From assembly GCA_947503775.1 (NCBI GenBank), contig CANNFE010000001.1, forward strand, positions 248,001 to 312,000: a DNA stretch of 64,000 nt, in the 5' to 3' direction. Below are positions 44,630 to 56,315 of this stretch, piece after piece. Position 1 is the stretch's first letter, and each line of letters starts with the position of its first letter. Both the position numbers and the translations under genes were made by a program. Below the pieces are notes generated by a model, which saw only the letters and a program-made list of their open reading frames with translations, was not told the DNA's origin and searched no databases. The DNA is from an uncultured Paracoccaceae bacterium (GTDB taxonomy: Bacteria; Pseudomonadota; Alphaproteobacteria; Rhodobacterales; Rhodobacteraceae).

Positions 44630-45075
44630 GCGCGCAGCTGCATCTTGCAAAACCGGACGCGATTGCCCCGCTTTTGACGCTCGTCGCCCGGTTTCACGAA
44701 GAGTATGGGCTCGAGACGACCGAGGAGCATCGCCGCGCCGCACTCGAGCCGCTTCTGGAGGGCTCGCCGCATGGGGCGGTCTACCTGATCGGCCCGGCCC
44801 GCGCGCCGGTGGGCTATTTGGTGGTCACATTTGGCTGGTCGGTGGAGTTCGGCGGGCTCGACGGGTTCGTCGACGAGGTCTTCGTGCGCCCGTCGGTGCG
44901 CGGACGCGGGATCGGCACCGAGGCGCTACTCGCGCTGGGCCGCGCCCTCACCGGCACCGGCCTGAGGGCGCTTCATCTCGAGGTCGACCGATCGGACGAA
45001 GCCAAGCACCGCCTTTACCGCAAGGCCGGGTTCCGCCTTCGTGAGCGATATGCGCTGATGACGCGGGTATTCTGA
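44626..45075 (+). CDS. GNAT-family N-acetyltransferase
   Basis: A 149-residue acetyltransferase. The acetyl-CoA-binding motif is VRPSVRGRGIGTEALLALG, followed by LHLEVDRSDEAKHRLYRKAGF. It acetylates an amine in a small molecule or peptide, which is not determined. It is translationally coupled to the nucleoside hydrolase gene (ATGA), so a link with purine/nucleoside salvage is possible. Confidence 0.9.
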   Translation: MSAQLHLAKPDAIAPLLTLVARFHEEYGLETTEEHRRAALEPLLEGSPHGAVYLIGPARAPVGYLVVTFGWSVEFGGLDGFVDEVFVRPSVRGRGIGTEALLALGRALTGTGLRALHLEVDRSDEAKHRLYRKAGFRLRERYALMTRVF

Positions 45076-45099
45076 CGCGCCTGCGCCTATATCTCGGAT

Positions 45100-46476
45100 A
45101 TGCAGATCAATTTCGACAACAGCTACGCGCAGCTTCCGGATCGGTTCTTTACCCGGCTGGATCCGGTTCCGGTGGCCGAGCCGCGGCTCATCGCCTTCAA
45201 CGACGCGCTGGCGGCGGATCTCGGGATCGACCGGAGCGATATGGATGATGCGGCGCTGGCCGCGCTCTTTGCCGGCAACCGCATCCCCGAGGGGGCCGCA
45301 CCGCTTGCCCAGCTTTATGCGGGCCACCAGTTCGGGCACTGGAATCCCCAGCTTGGCGACGGGCGCGCGATCCTTCTGGGCGAAGTTGCGGGCCGCGACA
45401 TCCAGCTCAAGGGATCGGGCCGCACGCCTTATAGCCGCTCGGGCGATGGCCGGGCGTGGCTTGGGCCGGTGCTGCGCGAATACCTCGTCTCAGAGGCGAT
45501 GGCGGCGCTTGGTGTGCCCACCACGCGGGCTTTGGCGGCCGTGACGACCGGAGAGCCGGTGCTGCGCGAGCAGGTCTTTCTTGGCGCGATCCTGACCCGC
45601 GTCGCCGCCAGCCATCTGCGCGTCGGCACCTTTCAGATCTTCGCCGCGCGGGAGGATCACGAGGCCCTCGGCACGCTCGTAGAATATGCCATCCGCCGCC
45701 ATTATCCCGAGGCAGACGGTCCCACCGGATTGCTGGCCGGTGTCGTGGCCTCGCAGGCAGAGCTGATGGCGCATTGGATGTCGCTGGGCTTTATCCACGG
45801 TGTGATGAATACCGACAATTGCGCCATCTCGGGCGAGACCATCGATTACGGCCCCTGCGCCTTCATGGATGCCTATCACCCCGAGACCGTTTTCAGCTCT
45901 ATTGATCAGCAGGGTCGCTATGCCTATGCCAATCAGCCCCGCATCGCGTTGTGGAACCTCGCGCAACTTGGCACGGCATTACTGCCGCTGATAGACGATC
46001 AGGAGACGGCCATCGAAGAGTTCACCGAGATCGTGAACGGCTTCGGCGCGCTCTATCAGGCCGCCTGGCTCCGGCGCTTTGGCGCCAAGATCGGCCTCTC
46101 CGAGCCGGTTTTGGAGGATGCCGATCTGATCTCAAAGCTTCTGACGCATATGGCCGAGAGCGAGGCGGATTTCACCAACACGTTCCGCAATCTGGCATCG
46201 GGCGCAGCTCTCAATCCGGACTGGCAGGCCCAGTGGCAGGAGCGGCTAAAGGACGAGCCGGATCCGGACACCCTCATGCGCGCCTCGAACCCCGCGATCA
46301 TCCCGCGCAACCACCGCGTCGAGGCGATGATCCAGGCCGCGGTCGGCGGAGACTACGCTTCGTTCCATGCAATAGGCGACGCGCTGCGAACACCATTCGA
46401 TGATCCGCAGGACGAGACGTTGACCGCTCCCCCCAAACCGGAGGAGCGGGTTCAGGCGACCTTCTGCGGCACCTGA
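45100..46476 (+). CDS. selO: Protein adenylyltransferase SelO
   Basis: A 458-residue pseudokinase-fold protein of the YdiU/SelO family. Conserved [22 protein letters not shown]-like [12 protein letters not shown] and [11 protein letters not shown] are present. SelO transfers AMP to proteins on Ser, Thr or Tyr and is linked to redox control. The C-terminal Cys/Sec motif is seen as an ordinary Cys (TFCGT). It overlaps the convergent DMT gene by 25 bp. Confidence 0.93.
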   Translation: MQINFDNSYAQLPDRFFTRLDPVPVAEPRLIAFNDALAADLGIDRSDMDDAALAALFAGNRIPEGAAPLAQLYAGHQFGHWNPQLGDGRAILLGEVAGRDIQLKGSGRTPYSRSGDGRAWLGPVLREYLVSEAMAALGVPTTRALAAVTTGEPVLREQVFLGAILTRVAASHLRVGTFQIFAAREDHEALGTLVEYAIRRHYPEADGPTGLLAGVVASQAELMAHWMSLGFIHGVMNTDNCAISGETIDYGPCAFMDAYHPETVFSSIDQQGRYAYANQPRIALWNLAQLGTALLPLIDDQETAIEEFTEIVNGFGALYQAAWLRRFGAKIGLSEPVLEDADLISKLLTHMAESEADFTNTFRNLASGAALNPDWQAQWQERLKDEPDPDTLMRASNPAIIPRNHRVEAMIQAAVGGDYASFHAIGDALRTPFDDPQDETLTAPPKPEERVQATFCGT

Positions 46477-47360
46477 GCGCGCACAGGCCGGTTGATCAGG
46501 ATGAGCCCTATCGCGACCAGCGCGAGGGCGGCAAAGATCACCGACCCGACCTCTTCATCCAGCAGCCACCAGCCCAAGAGGACGCCAAAGACCGGCGCCA
46601 GAAAGCTGAACGAGGCGACGCTCGAGGCCGGATAGATCGACAGAAGCCACAGCCAGAAGACGAAGCCGGCCGTCACGATCACGACGATCTGAAAGCCGAG
46701 CCCCCAGAGGTGGATCGGCTGCAGCTCTCGGATCAGATCACCAAAGAGCGGCGAGATCAGCAGCAGGATCGGCGTTGAGACCGCGACCTGCCACAAAAGC
46801 TGTGTCTGCGCCGGAACCTCGCGCAGCCGCGTGGTCTTGGCGATAAACGCAATACCCGCCCAGCAGACCGCACCGCCCAACGCAAAGAGATCGCCCATGA
46901 GCGAGGCCGTGCCCGCCTCGGGCCGTTGCAAGATGGCCAGGGCGGCCCCGCCCAAAGCCAGCACAAGACCCAATGCCTTGAGAGGCGTCATCCGCTCTGC
47001 TGGGATGAAAAGATGCGCAAGAACCGCAAGCCAGACCGGCATCGTGTAGAAGATCACGCTGGTGCGCGAGACCGTCGTCAGATCAAGCGCGACGAAGAGA
47101 AAGACGAATTCGGCGGCAAAACAAATCCCGATCAGGATCCCCGGCGTCACCGTTCCGGGCGCGATCACAAGCGGTCCGCTCCGAAGCCGGATCCAGAGCC
47201 ACAGCAGCACCGTCGCCCCGGCCGAGCGGAGCCCTGCAAAAAAGACCGGCTGCAACCCGTCATTGACGACCGCGATGATCACCTGATTGAGCCCCAGAAG
47301 CGCCGAGAACCCGATAAGAGAGACGGCCCCGAAGGCATCCATGCTGTCGCGCTTTTCCAT
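46452..47360 (-). CDS. DMT superfamily (EamA) transporter
   Basis: A 302-residue protein with about ten membrane segments and two EamA domains. The second half has the usual [19 protein letters not shown] sequence. Its substrate is unknown. The start may be 47360 or the second Met at 47342. It is convergent with selO and divergent from the YihY gene with 95 bp between. Confidence 0.85.
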   Translation of the reverse strand: MEKRDSMDAFGAVSLIGFSALLGLNQVIIAVVNDGLQPVFFAGLRSAGATVLLWLWIRLRSGPLVIAPGTVTPGILIGICFAAEFVFLFVALDLTTVSRTSVIFYTMPVWLAVLAHLFIPAERMTPLKALGLVLALGGAALAILQRPEAGTASLMGDLFALGGAVCWAGIAFIAKTTRLREVPAQTQLLWQVAVSTPILLLISPLFGDLIRELQPIHLWGLGFQIVVIVTAGFVFWLWLLSIYPASSVASFSFLAPVFGVLLGWWLLDEEVGSVIFAALALVAIGLILINRPVRAQVPQKVA

Positions 47361-47455
47361 AGGGCGGAGAGGACTTAGTCCCGGGACTTAAGTCAAGCGA
47401 TGTGGAACCGAACGGCGCGCCTGTCCGTTCGAGCCATGTACGACAGGAGACCACC

Positions 47456-48400
47456 ATGCCCAGAGGCCGCAGCGCCGATCACCCCTATCAGATCCCGCTC
47501 AAGGGCTGGAAGGATATTGCCTTCCGCGTCAAGGACGAGATCGAGGCCGACCGTGTCGGGCTGATCGCGGCCGGCATCGCGTTCTACGGCCTGCTCGCGC
47601 TCTTCCCCGGACTGGCCGCCGCCATGGCCATTGCCGGGCTTTTGACAGAGCCTGCGATGATCGTCGGCGAGCTGGAACGCCTTGGCCAGATGCTGCCCGA
47701 TCAGGCCGCCGAGATCATCGTCGATCAGGCGTCATCGGTCGCGGGAAGCCGCGAAGGCGGTCTCGGCCTCGCCGCCATCGGGGGTATCCTTCTGGCGATC
47801 TATTCGGCCTCCAAGGGGATCAAAAGCCTCATTCAGGGGCTCAACATCGCCTATGACGAAGAGGAAACGCGCGGCTTCTTCAAGCTGACGGCATTGACGC
47901 TAGGCCTGACGCTCTTCGTCATCCTCGGCCTCCTGCTCAACCTCGCGGCCACGCTTGTGGTCCCTGCGGTCCTGTCCTTTGTCGATTTCGGACCGGGCTT
48001 CGAGCTTTTCGTGCAGCTGGTCACGGCGGCTGTTCTCTTCTGCCTGACTGTCTTTGCCCTCGGCTTCATCTACCGGCACGGACCCGACCGGGACACTGCC
48101 GAATGGCAGTGGATCACGCCGGGTGCGGTCGTAGCCTGCCTGCTTTGGGCCATTGGATCGGTGGCATTCGGCTTCTACGTGTCCAACTTTGCCAGCTACA
48201 ACGAAACCTTCGGCACGCTCGGCGGCGTGATCGTTCTACTGATGTGGCTGTGGCTCTCGGCCTATATCGTGCTTTTCGGCGCCGAGCTGGATTCGGAAAT
48301 CGAAGCACAGACCCGCGTCGACAGCACCACCGGCCAGCCGGAGCCGCGCGGGGAGCGCGGCGCCGTCAAGGCCGATGTTCTGGGAGAAAGCTCTGCCTAA
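47456..48400 (+). CDS. YihY/BrkB family membrane protein
   Basis: A 314-residue protein with about six membrane segments. The family patterns are IAAGIAFYGLLALFPGLAA, YSASKGIKSLIQGLNIAYDE and GFYVSNFASYNETFGTLGG. The function is not established; it was once annotated as ribonuclease BN. AGGAG lies 5-6 bases before the ATG. Its end overlaps the convergent DEAD-box gene by 4 bp. Confidence 0.9.
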   Translation: MPRGRSADHPYQIPLKGWKDIAFRVKDEIEADRVGLIAAGIAFYGLLALFPGLAAAMAIAGLLTEPAMIVGELERLGQMLPDQAAEIIVDQASSVAGSREGGLGLAAIGGILLAIYSASKGIKSLIQGLNIAYDEEETRGFFKLTALTLGLTLFVILGLLLNLAATLVVPAVLSFVDFGPGFELFVQLVTAAVLFCLTVFALGFIYRHGPDRDTAEWQWITPGAVVACLLWAIGSVAFGFYVSNFASYNETFGTLGGVIVLLMWLWLSAYIVLFGAELDSEIEAQTRVDSTTGQPEPRGERGAVKADVLGESSA

Positions 48401-49668
48401 GCCGCCTTGGGCTTGCGACGCCGCCGCTGCGGCTTGCCTGCGGGCTTGCCGCCACCGCCATTCGGACGGCCTCCGGGACGACCGCCGCCGGGACGGCCCC
48501 TGCCCCCTCCGCCGCCGCGCTTGGGCTTGGCTTCCTCATGCTCCCACGGACGACCCGAGGCGACGGGGATCGGCATCTTCATCGCCTTCTCAATCGCGCG
48601 AAGCTCGCTCATCTCGTCCGGAGCGCAGAACGCAATCGCCGCGCCTTCTGCGCCCGCACGCGCTGTGCGCCCAATCCGGTGCACATAGTTCTCGGGCACG
48701 TTCGGAAGATCGTAGTTATAGACATGCTTCACATCCGGGATATCGATCCCGCGCGCGGCCACATCCGTTGCCACCAGAACCGTCACCTTGCCCGCCTTAA
48801 ACGCGGTAATCGCCCGGTCGCGCTGTCCCTGGCTCTTGTTGCCGTGGATCGAAGCTGCGGCAAAGCCTGCCTTTTCCAGCGACTTGTATAGCTTTTCCGA
48901 CCCATGCTTGGTGCGGCCAAAGACGATCGCCCGCTCGCCGTCATGCTTGGAGAGCAGTTCGATCAGCAGCTCAGACTTGGAGGCCTTCGCCACGTAGTGC
49001 AGGGACTGCGCGATCTTGTCGGCAGCCTTGCCGGGAGGGGCCACTTCGACCCGCACGGCATCGCGCAGATAGGTGCTGGCCAGCTCGTTCATTTGCTTGG
49101 GCATCGTGGCTGAAAAGAGCATCGTCTGACGCTCGTCCGGCAAAAGCGGCGCGATCTTGCGAAGCGCATGAATAAAGCCGAGATCCAGCATCTGATCGGC
49201 CTCGTCAAGGACAAGGAACCGCGTCTCGTCCAGACGCACGGCCTTGCGGTCGAGCAGGTCGATCAGACGCCCGGGCGTTGCCACAAGCAGATCGACGCCG
49301 CGTTCAAGACGGCGGATCTGGCCGATAATCCCGGCCCCGCCGACGACCAGCGCCACTTTCAGGTGCGTGCCTTCGGTATAGGCGCGCAGGTTGTCCGAGA
49401 TCTGCTTGGCCAGCTCGCGCGTCGGCGCAAGGATCAGGCCCCGCGCCGTCTTGGGCGCAGGCTTGCCGCCATCGCCCAGAAGCGCGTCGATCATCGGCAG
49501 ACCGAACGCCGCCGTCTTGCCGGTGCCCGTCTGGGCAAGGCCCATGACATCGCGTCCGTTCATCGCATGCGGGATCGCCTGGCTTTGAATCGGGGTTGGT
49601 TTGATAATGCCTTGTTTCTCCAAGGCTTTGATCAGTCGGGGCGCAAGCCCCAGCATATCGAAATCCAT
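48397..49668 (-). CDS. DEAD-box RNA helicase (RhlE-like)
   Basis: A 423-residue helicase. The Q motif is PTPIQSQAIP, motif I is AQTGTGKTA (45-53), motif II is DEAD, and motif VI is HRIGRTAR. A Gly/Arg/Pro-rich C-terminal tail (about residues 375-423) is typical of RhlE-type enzymes. It remodels RNA, probably in ribosome assembly or cold adaptation. GAAGGA lies a few bases before the ATG at 49668. Its leader region of up to 296 bp (49669-49964) is shared with the divergent Fur gene, contains a GGGAC/GTCCC hairpin (49745-49759), and shows no other gene. Confidence 0.93.
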   Translation of the reverse strand: MDFDMLGLAPRLIKALEKQGIIKPTPIQSQAIPHAMNGRDVMGLAQTGTGKTAAFGLPMIDALLGDGGKPAPKTARGLILAPTRELAKQISDNLRAYTEGTHLKVALVVGGAGIIGQIRRLERGVDLLVATPGRLIDLLDRKAVRLDETRFLVLDEADQMLDLGFIHALRKIAPLLPDERQTMLFSATMPKQMNELASTYLRDAVRVEVAPPGKAADKIAQSLHYVAKASKSELLIELLSKHDGERAIVFGRTKHGSEKLYKSLEKAGFAAASIHGNKSQGQRDRAITAFKAGKVTVLVATDVAARGIDIPDVKHVYNYDLPNVPENYVHRIGRTARAGAEGAAIAFCAPDEMSELRAIEKAMKMPIPVASGRPWEHEEAKPKRGGGGGRGRPGGGRPGGRPNGGGGKPAGKPQRRRRKPKAA

Positions 49669-49964
49669 CAGTATCCTTCTGCCCGCCCTTTTCGGACGGA
49701 CCACGCCAAATTGGCGCAAAGAGGGGCGCGCACGTACTCGGCCCGGGACCTCGTGTCCCCTGCCCGACATGGCGCCGGACCCCCCTGCGTGACTGTGGGA
49801 ATCGTTGTGGCGTCGGATCGTTCCGTACCGTTTGCACGGGCTGCTCACGCGGCAGTCCATCCGTCACCTTGCCGGTCACATGGGGATAGATGACCTGCAA
49901 GTCAACCACTGGTCTTGCCTGCGCGCAGCCTTTACACCGGGTGCGACCTTTAAGAGCCGTGCCG

Positions 49965-50375
49965 ATGTCCGAGACGATCCTTTCCCGCTGCGAAGCCCGC
50001 GGCCTGCGCATGACAGACCAGCGCCGCACCATCGCCGCCGTCCTTCAGGATGCGGACGACCATCCGGATGTCGAGGAGCTTTATGCCCGTGCGTCGGCCC
50101 GTGATCCGCGGATTTCCATCGCAACGGTCTACCGGACGGTGAAGCTGTTCGAGGAATCGGGCATCATCGCAAAGCACGAATTCGAGGGCGGACGCGCCCG
50201 TTACGAGATCGCAGGCGGCGATCACCATGACCATCTGATCGACATGCAGTCCGGAGAGGTCATCGAATTCGTCGACCCCGAGATCGAGGCCCTTCAGGAA
50301 AAGATCGCCGAAAAGCTGGGATATCGCCTGAAAGGGCACCGGCTCGAGCTTTATGGCGTGCCGATCAAATCCTGA
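49965..50375 (+). CDS. fur: Fur-family metal regulator (Fur/Mur type)
   Basis: A 136-residue protein with a winged HTH at the N terminus (MTDQRRTIAAVLQDADDHP, ISIATVYRTVKLFEE) and a metal-binding region with GGDHHDHL and the acidic DPEIEALQE. The CxxC zinc site of E. coli Fur is absent. In alphaproteobacteria such proteins often respond to manganese (Mur), so both names are possible. It is followed by hairpins at 50386 and 50407. Confidence 0.9.
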   Translation: MSETILSRCEARGLRMTDQRRTIAAVLQDADDHPDVEELYARASARDPRISIATVYRTVKLFEESGIIAKHEFEGGRARYEIAGGDHHDHLIDMQSGEVIEFVDPEIEALQEKIAEKLGYRLKGHRLELYGVPIKS

Positions 50376-50385
50376 CGTCCCCAGG

Positions 50386-50402
50386 GTGATGAGCCCCATC
50401 AC
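50386..50402. repeat. Hairpin just after the Fur gene
   Basis: GTGATG (50386-50391) and CATCAC (50397-50402) pair around a five-base loop. There is no T-tract, so intrinsic termination is uncertain. It lies 11 bases past the Fur stop. Confidence 0.55.
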
Positions 50403-50406
50403 GATC

Positions 50407-50431
50407 GCTGATTTGTCAGCGCCCCGCTGAC
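50407..50431. promoter_or_regulatory. Two mutually exclusive hairpins upstream of the DMT transporter
   Basis: The segment TCAGC (50416-50420) can pair with GCTGA before it (50407-50411, 4-base loop), or, as GTCAGC, with GCTGAC after it (50426-50431, 5-base loop). The region is 40-60 bases before the DMT start. A switch is possible, but this could equally be a weak terminator. Confidence 0.4.
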
Positions 50432-50469
50432 CCTCTAGGCAGGACGGTGACTTCCTGAGGATCTGTCAC

Positions 50470-51360
50470 ATGGAAAACCTTCGCGGCGCCCTTCTGATGG
50501 TGGCGGCCATGGCCTGCTTCGCGCTGGAGGATATGTTCATCAAGCTGATGGCGGGCTCCATGCCGGTCGGCCAGATCCTGATCCTGCTGGGCGTCTTTGG
50601 CTCTTTGATTTTCGCCATTCTGACGCGCCTAACCGGCGGGCGCGTCTTCTCGAGCGCCCTGCGCCATCCGGCGGTGCAACTGCGCTGCCTCGGAGAGCTC
50701 ATTGGCACGATGGGGTTCGTGACGGCGATTGCACTGACGCCCATCTCCTCGGCCTCCGCGATCCTGCAGGCGACGCCGCTGGCGGTGACGCTGGGCGCCG
50801 CGGTCTTTTTGGGCGCGGATGTCGGCTGGCGCCGCTGGACAGCCATCGCGGTGGGCTTTGCCGGCGTTCTGCTGATCATTCGGCCGGGTGCGGGCGATTT
50901 CGAGCCGCTCTCGCTCTTTGCCGTGCAAGGTGTGATCGGTCTTGCGATCCGTGATCTGGCGACGCGGCAGGTGCCCAAGGACATCTCCTCGATGCAGCTT
51001 TCCACCTACGCCTTCGCGACGGTCGTTCCCGCCGGCGCGATCATGATGCTGGTGGTGGGTGACACAGCAGTCGTCCCAAGCCAGGGCGACTGGCTCTTCT
51101 TGGCCGGCGCCGTCGCGATCGGCGTCATGGGGTATTACTGGATCGTCGGCGCCATGCGCGTGGGCGACATCGCGGTCGTCACGCCCTTTCGCTATACGCG
51201 CCTCGTCTTCGCGCTGATCGTCGGCATCCTCGTCTTCGGAGAGCAGCCCGATGCACTGACCTATATCGGCTCGGCGATCATCGTCGGCTCGGGGCTCTAT
51301 ACGCTTCTGCGCGAGGCGCGCGCCGCCCGGCGACCTGCCGCTTCCCTGTCGCGTCCGTGA
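50470..51360 (+). CDS. DMT superfamily (EamA) transporter
   Basis: A 296-residue protein with about ten membrane segments. It resembles the RarD/SAM-type EamA branch: GALLMVAAMACFALEDMFIK at the start and TPFRYTRLVFALIVGILVFGE in the second half. Substrate is unknown. GAGG lies about 11 bases before the start. It lies between the Fur gene and enolase on the same strand, but each is likely to have its own promoter. Confidence 0.85.
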   Translation: MENLRGALLMVAAMACFALEDMFIKLMAGSMPVGQILILLGVFGSLIFAILTRLTGGRVFSSALRHPAVQLRCLGELIGTMGFVTAIALTPISSASAILQATPLAVTLGAAVFLGADVGWRRWTAIAVGFAGVLLIIRPGAGDFEPLSLFAVQGVIGLAIRDLATRQVPKDISSMQLSTYAFATVVPAGAIMMLVVGDTAVVPSQGDWLFLAGAVAIGVMGYYWIVGAMRVGDIAVVTPFRYTRLVFALIVGILVFGEQPDALTYIGSAIIVGSGLYTLLREARAARRPAASLSRP

Positions 51361-53312
<1,952 letters not shown>

Positions 53313-53336
53313 GAAAGACACCCGCTAAAAAAAGAA

Positions 53337-53359
53337 AAAGGGGCCAGTCTGGCCCCTTT
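53337..53359. terminator. Bidirectional intrinsic terminator
   Basis: A perfect 11-bp inverted repeat AAAGGGGCCAG and CTGGCCCCTTT around one T, with A-rich sequence before it (53328-53339) and TTT after. It lies between the DUF7002-like gene and the convergent PRC-barrel gene, and could stop transcripts from both sides. Confidence 0.85.
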
Positions 53360-53385
53360 CCCTCTAACTCAATGAAGCGTGCGGC

Positions 53386-53814
53386 TTAGTTCCACCAGCC
53401 TTCGTCTACGCCTTCCATCTCCTCGAGCTGCTCTTCTGTCATGCGTGTGACATAGGCATAGCTCTGGTCATCGACGGCGATCAGCTTCACGTCCTCGACG
53501 GGGATCATCACGTGCTTGTCGGCGATATCGAGAAAGCCACCGATTTCGGCTACGATGCCGATCATTTGGCCGTCCTTCGACAGGATGATATCCTCGATCT
53601 CACCGATGTCGTTCCACTCGGTGTTGACCTCGTCATAGGTCTCGTTCTGGCCCCAGGTCGCGTCGTCCATCTCGCTGCTCATCACGTAGATCTCACCACC
53701 GGTGATATCGCGCGTGCGGATCAGGTTTTCGTTGTCCATGGAGGCGTGACCTTCGGCATAGGCCAGGCCTGCGGACATCGTAAGGGCTGCGATTGCGGTC
53801 ATAGTGCGTTTCAT
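53386..53814 (-). CDS. Secreted PRC-barrel domain protein
   Basis: A 142-residue protein with a signal peptide (MKRTMTAIAALTMSAGLAYA) and a PRC-barrel domain (about 50-115; EWNDIGEIEDIILSKDG and GIVAEIGGFLDI). The mature part is very acidic. PRC-barrel proteins are often stress- or surface-linked; the partner is unknown. GAGGAG lies 7-12 bases before the ATG at 53814. It is divergent from the cupin gene. Confidence 0.88.
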   Translation of the reverse strand: MKRTMTAIAALTMSAGLAYAEGHASMDNENLIRTRDITGGEIYVMSSEMDDATWGQNETYDEVNTEWNDIGEIEDIILSKDGQMIGIVAEIGGFLDIADKHVMIPVEDVKLIAVDDQSYAYVTRMTEEQLEEMEGVDEGWWN

Positions 53815-53879
53815 GATCTGCTCCTCTTGTTGCAGTACATCACTGAAATGAAAATCGAGGGGCAGACGTTCCAAAAAAG

Positions 53880-54326
53880 ATGACGGATACTGCGAATATT
53901 TCCGCCAAAGCGGCTAAAATTATCAAACAGTTGAGCCTTGCGCCTCATCCTGAAGGCGGCTGGTATCGGCAGACGTGGATCGCGGATGCGCAAGAGAGGG
54001 AACGGCCTTCAGGAACCGCCATCCTCTTTCTCCTGGCGGATGGGGAAGCCAGCCATTGGCACAAGGTCGATGCGACCGAGATCTGGCTCTTTCATGCGGG
54101 CGCACCGCTTGAGCTGAGAACCAGCCCGACCGATGACGGCCCGTCGGACAAGGCGCTCCTTGGACCCGATCCGCTGGACGGCATGTCGCCTCAGATCATC
54201 GTGCCCAAGGATCACTGGCAGGCCGCGCGCACCACAGGGGAGTACACGCTTGTCTCCTGCACCGTCTCGCCCGGCTTCCGGTTCGAAGGCTTCACCCTCG
54301 CGCAGCCCGGCTTTGACATCCCCTAG
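53880..54326 (+). CDS. Cupin-fold protein (DUF985/cupin_5)
   Basis: A 148-residue protein. The sequence LSLAPHPEGGWYRQTW and SHWHKVDATEIWLFHAGAPL match cupin_5 (DUF985), with His residues that could bind a metal. The reaction is unknown. The 3' end overlaps the convergent TRAP permease gene by 4 bp. Confidence 0.88.
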   Translation: MTDTANISAKAAKIIKQLSLAPHPEGGWYRQTWIADAQERERPSGTAILFLLADGEASHWHKVDATEIWLFHAGAPLELRTSPTDDGPSDKALLGPDPLDGMSPQIIVPKDHWQAARTTGEYTLVSCTVSPGFRFEGFTLAQPGFDIP

Positions 54327-55675
54327 CCCATCGCCCGCACCAGCCAGAGCGTCACCCCCGGGAGCGCCACCAGAACGCCCACGCGCAGCAGATCGGACGC
54401 CACAAAGGGCAGAACCCCGCGATAGGTCTGCTCAATGGGAATATCGCGCCCCACCTGATTGATAATGAAAAGGTTCAGCCCCACCGGCGGCGTGATCAGG
54501 CCGACCTCCACCACGATCAGCGCAAGGATCCCGAACCAGATCGCCGTTTCCTCGGGCGTTAGCCCGAAATCGAGCGCCATGACGATCGGAAAGAAGATCG
54601 GCACGGTCAGAAGGATCATCGACAGCGAATCCATCACGCAGCCAAAGACCAGATAGGCCGCCAGCATCGCCAGCAGCACCGCCATCGGCGCAAAGCCCTG
54701 CCCCGTCACCCAGTCCGACAAAAGCTGCGGCGCCCGCGTCGTCGCGAGAAACGAATTGAAAAGCGCCGCCCCGAAGACGATGAAAAAGATCATCGCAGTC
54801 GCCTGTGCGGTTTCCAAAATGGCTTCCAAAAACGCCGCTCGCGTCAGATCGCGGGTAAAGACGCCGTAAAGCCCCGTCAGCACCGCGCCCACGGCCGCCC
54901 CTTCGGTCGGCGTGAAAAGCGCGTCGGGCCCGGGCGTGCTCCAGTCCCAGTCGCCCGCGATGCCGTACATGACCAGACCAAAGATGAAAATCACCGGCCA
55001 TGTCGCCGCCAGCGACCGCATCCGCTGCCGGTAGGGCACCCGATCGGCCGTTCCCGCCGCTCCGGGAGCCACCCGCACATAGATCGCGACGACCGCCATA
55101 TAGCCCAGCATCGCGAGGATCCCCGGCACGAGAGCGGCCACGAACATCTTCACGATATTCTGCTCCGTCAGGATCGCGTAGATCACCAGAATAATCGAAG
55201 GCGGGATCAGGATGCCCAGTGTGCCGCCCGCCGCCAGCACCCCGGTGCTCAGCGCGTCGGAATAGCCGCGCTGGCGCATCTCGGGCAGCGCCACCTGCCC
55301 CATTGTCGAGGCTGTCGCCAACGACGATCCGCAGACCGCGCCAAACCCCGCGCAGGCGCCGACAGACGCCATCGCCACGCCGCCGCGCCGATGCCCCAGC
55401 CAATCGGAGGCCGCCGCGAACAACGCCGCCGACATGCCCGATTTGGTGGCGAACTGCCCCATCAGTAGGAAAAGCGGCACGATCGACAGCGAATAGCTCG
55501 CGAACGTATCGTAAGTCAGCGTCTTGAGCTGTGCGAGCGGTGGCGCCATCGTCCCTCTCACGACCCAGATCCCGAGGATTCCCGTCAGGGCCATGGCGAC
55601 CGCGATCGGCACCCTCAGGAAGATCCCGACCAGCATGAGAGCGAACCCCGCCAGAGCGATCTCGAGCCCGGTCAA
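54323..55675 (-). CDS. TRAP transporter large permease (DctM)
   Basis: A 450-residue protein with about 12 membrane segments; patterns include GFGAVCGSSLATASTMGQVALPEM and GTLGILIPPSIILVIYA, typical of DctM. It moves an organic acid or related solute with a Na+ or H+ gradient. I start it at a TTG at 55675, which overlaps the DctQ stop (TTGA). No substrate-binding DctP gene lies next to it. Confidence 0.92.
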   Translation of the reverse strand: MTGLEIALAGFALMLVGIFLRVPIAVAMALTGILGIWVVRGTMAPPLAQLKTLTYDTFASYSLSIVPLFLLMGQFATKSGMSAALFAAASDWLGHRRGGVAMASVGACAGFGAVCGSSLATASTMGQVALPEMRQRGYSDALSTGVLAAGGTLGILIPPSIILVIYAILTEQNIVKMFVAALVPGILAMLGYMAVVAIYVRVAPGAAGTADRVPYRQRMRSLAATWPVIFIFGLVMYGIAGDWDWSTPGPDALFTPTEGAAVGAVLTGLYGVFTRDLTRAAFLEAILETAQATAMIFFIVFGAALFNSFLATTRAPQLLSDWVTGQGFAPMAVLLAMLAAYLVFGCVMDSLSMILLTVPIFFPIVMALDFGLTPEETAIWFGILALIVVEVGLITPPVGLNLFIINQVGRDIPIEQTYRGVLPFVASDLLRVGVLVALPGVTLWLVRAMG

Positions 55676-56280
55676 ATCCGCGACGTCTTGGCTGTCTCTG
55701 CCGGCTCGGCGCCGGCCATCGTCCAGTTCACCGATCGCCAGACGGTATAGGCCGAGACAATGACGAAGACCCAAGCGCCGATCAGAGCCAGCCCGTGCAA
55801 GATCCAGATCGGGATCTCCAGCTCATAGGTCGTCTCGGGGTAGAACGGCTTGTATCCCATACCGAGCCGGTCCCTCCAGACGTCCGAGAAATAGGGGAAC
55901 TTCTCGCCAAATCCTAGATAGAACCGCCAGGCGATGAGCGCGGCCAAACCGGTCACAAGCAGATCTCCGATCACTCCGAAAACCGCGCGGATGCGCGGGC
56001 CGAGCCGGTCCACCAGAAGATCAACGGTGACATGCCGCCGTTGAAGCTGGCACCACGGCAGAAAGGCAAAGACGGCAATCGCAACGCCCGCCTCGACCAG
56101 CTCATAGTCGCCCCGGATCGGCCCGACTCCGTCGATCCGGCGTCCAATGATCGAAACAACCACCATGCAGGCGACACCAACCAGAAGGACGCCGCCCAGA
56201 TAGGCGAGCCCGCGCGAGAGCGCGCCCAATGCACGCCCGACCTTCGCTTCTGTCTCAACCGCCAATCCCATGCCGCGCAT
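55672..56280 (-). CDS. TRAP transporter small permease (DctQ)
   Basis: A 202-residue membrane protein with four helices. The DctQ pattern is LPWCQLQRRHVTVDLL (residues 79-94). It forms the transporter membrane unit with DctM. It starts at 56280 (MRGMGLAVETEA) with alternatives a few codons later. The neighbour upstream is a metallopeptidase gene, not dctP. Confidence 0.9.
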   Translation of the reverse strand: MRGMGLAVETEAKVGRALGALSRGLAYLGGVLLVGVACMVVVSIIGRRIDGVGPIRGDYELVEAGVAIAVFAFLPWCQLQRRHVTVDLLVDRLGPRIRAVFGVIGDLLVTGLAALIAWRFYLGFGEKFPYFSDVWRDRLGMGYKPFYPETTYELEIPIWILHGLALIGAWVFVIVSAYTVWRSVNWTMAGAEPAETAKTSRI

Positions 56281-56315
56281 CCAAAGCGCAGCAGGCGCCA
56301 GGTTTCAACCGTCCC

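Noticed and set aside
49669-49964. Possible small RNA or riboswitch in the 296-bp gap between the helicase and Fur genes
   Set aside because: Only a 5-bp hairpin is visible; no known riboswitch core or promoter-terminator pair.
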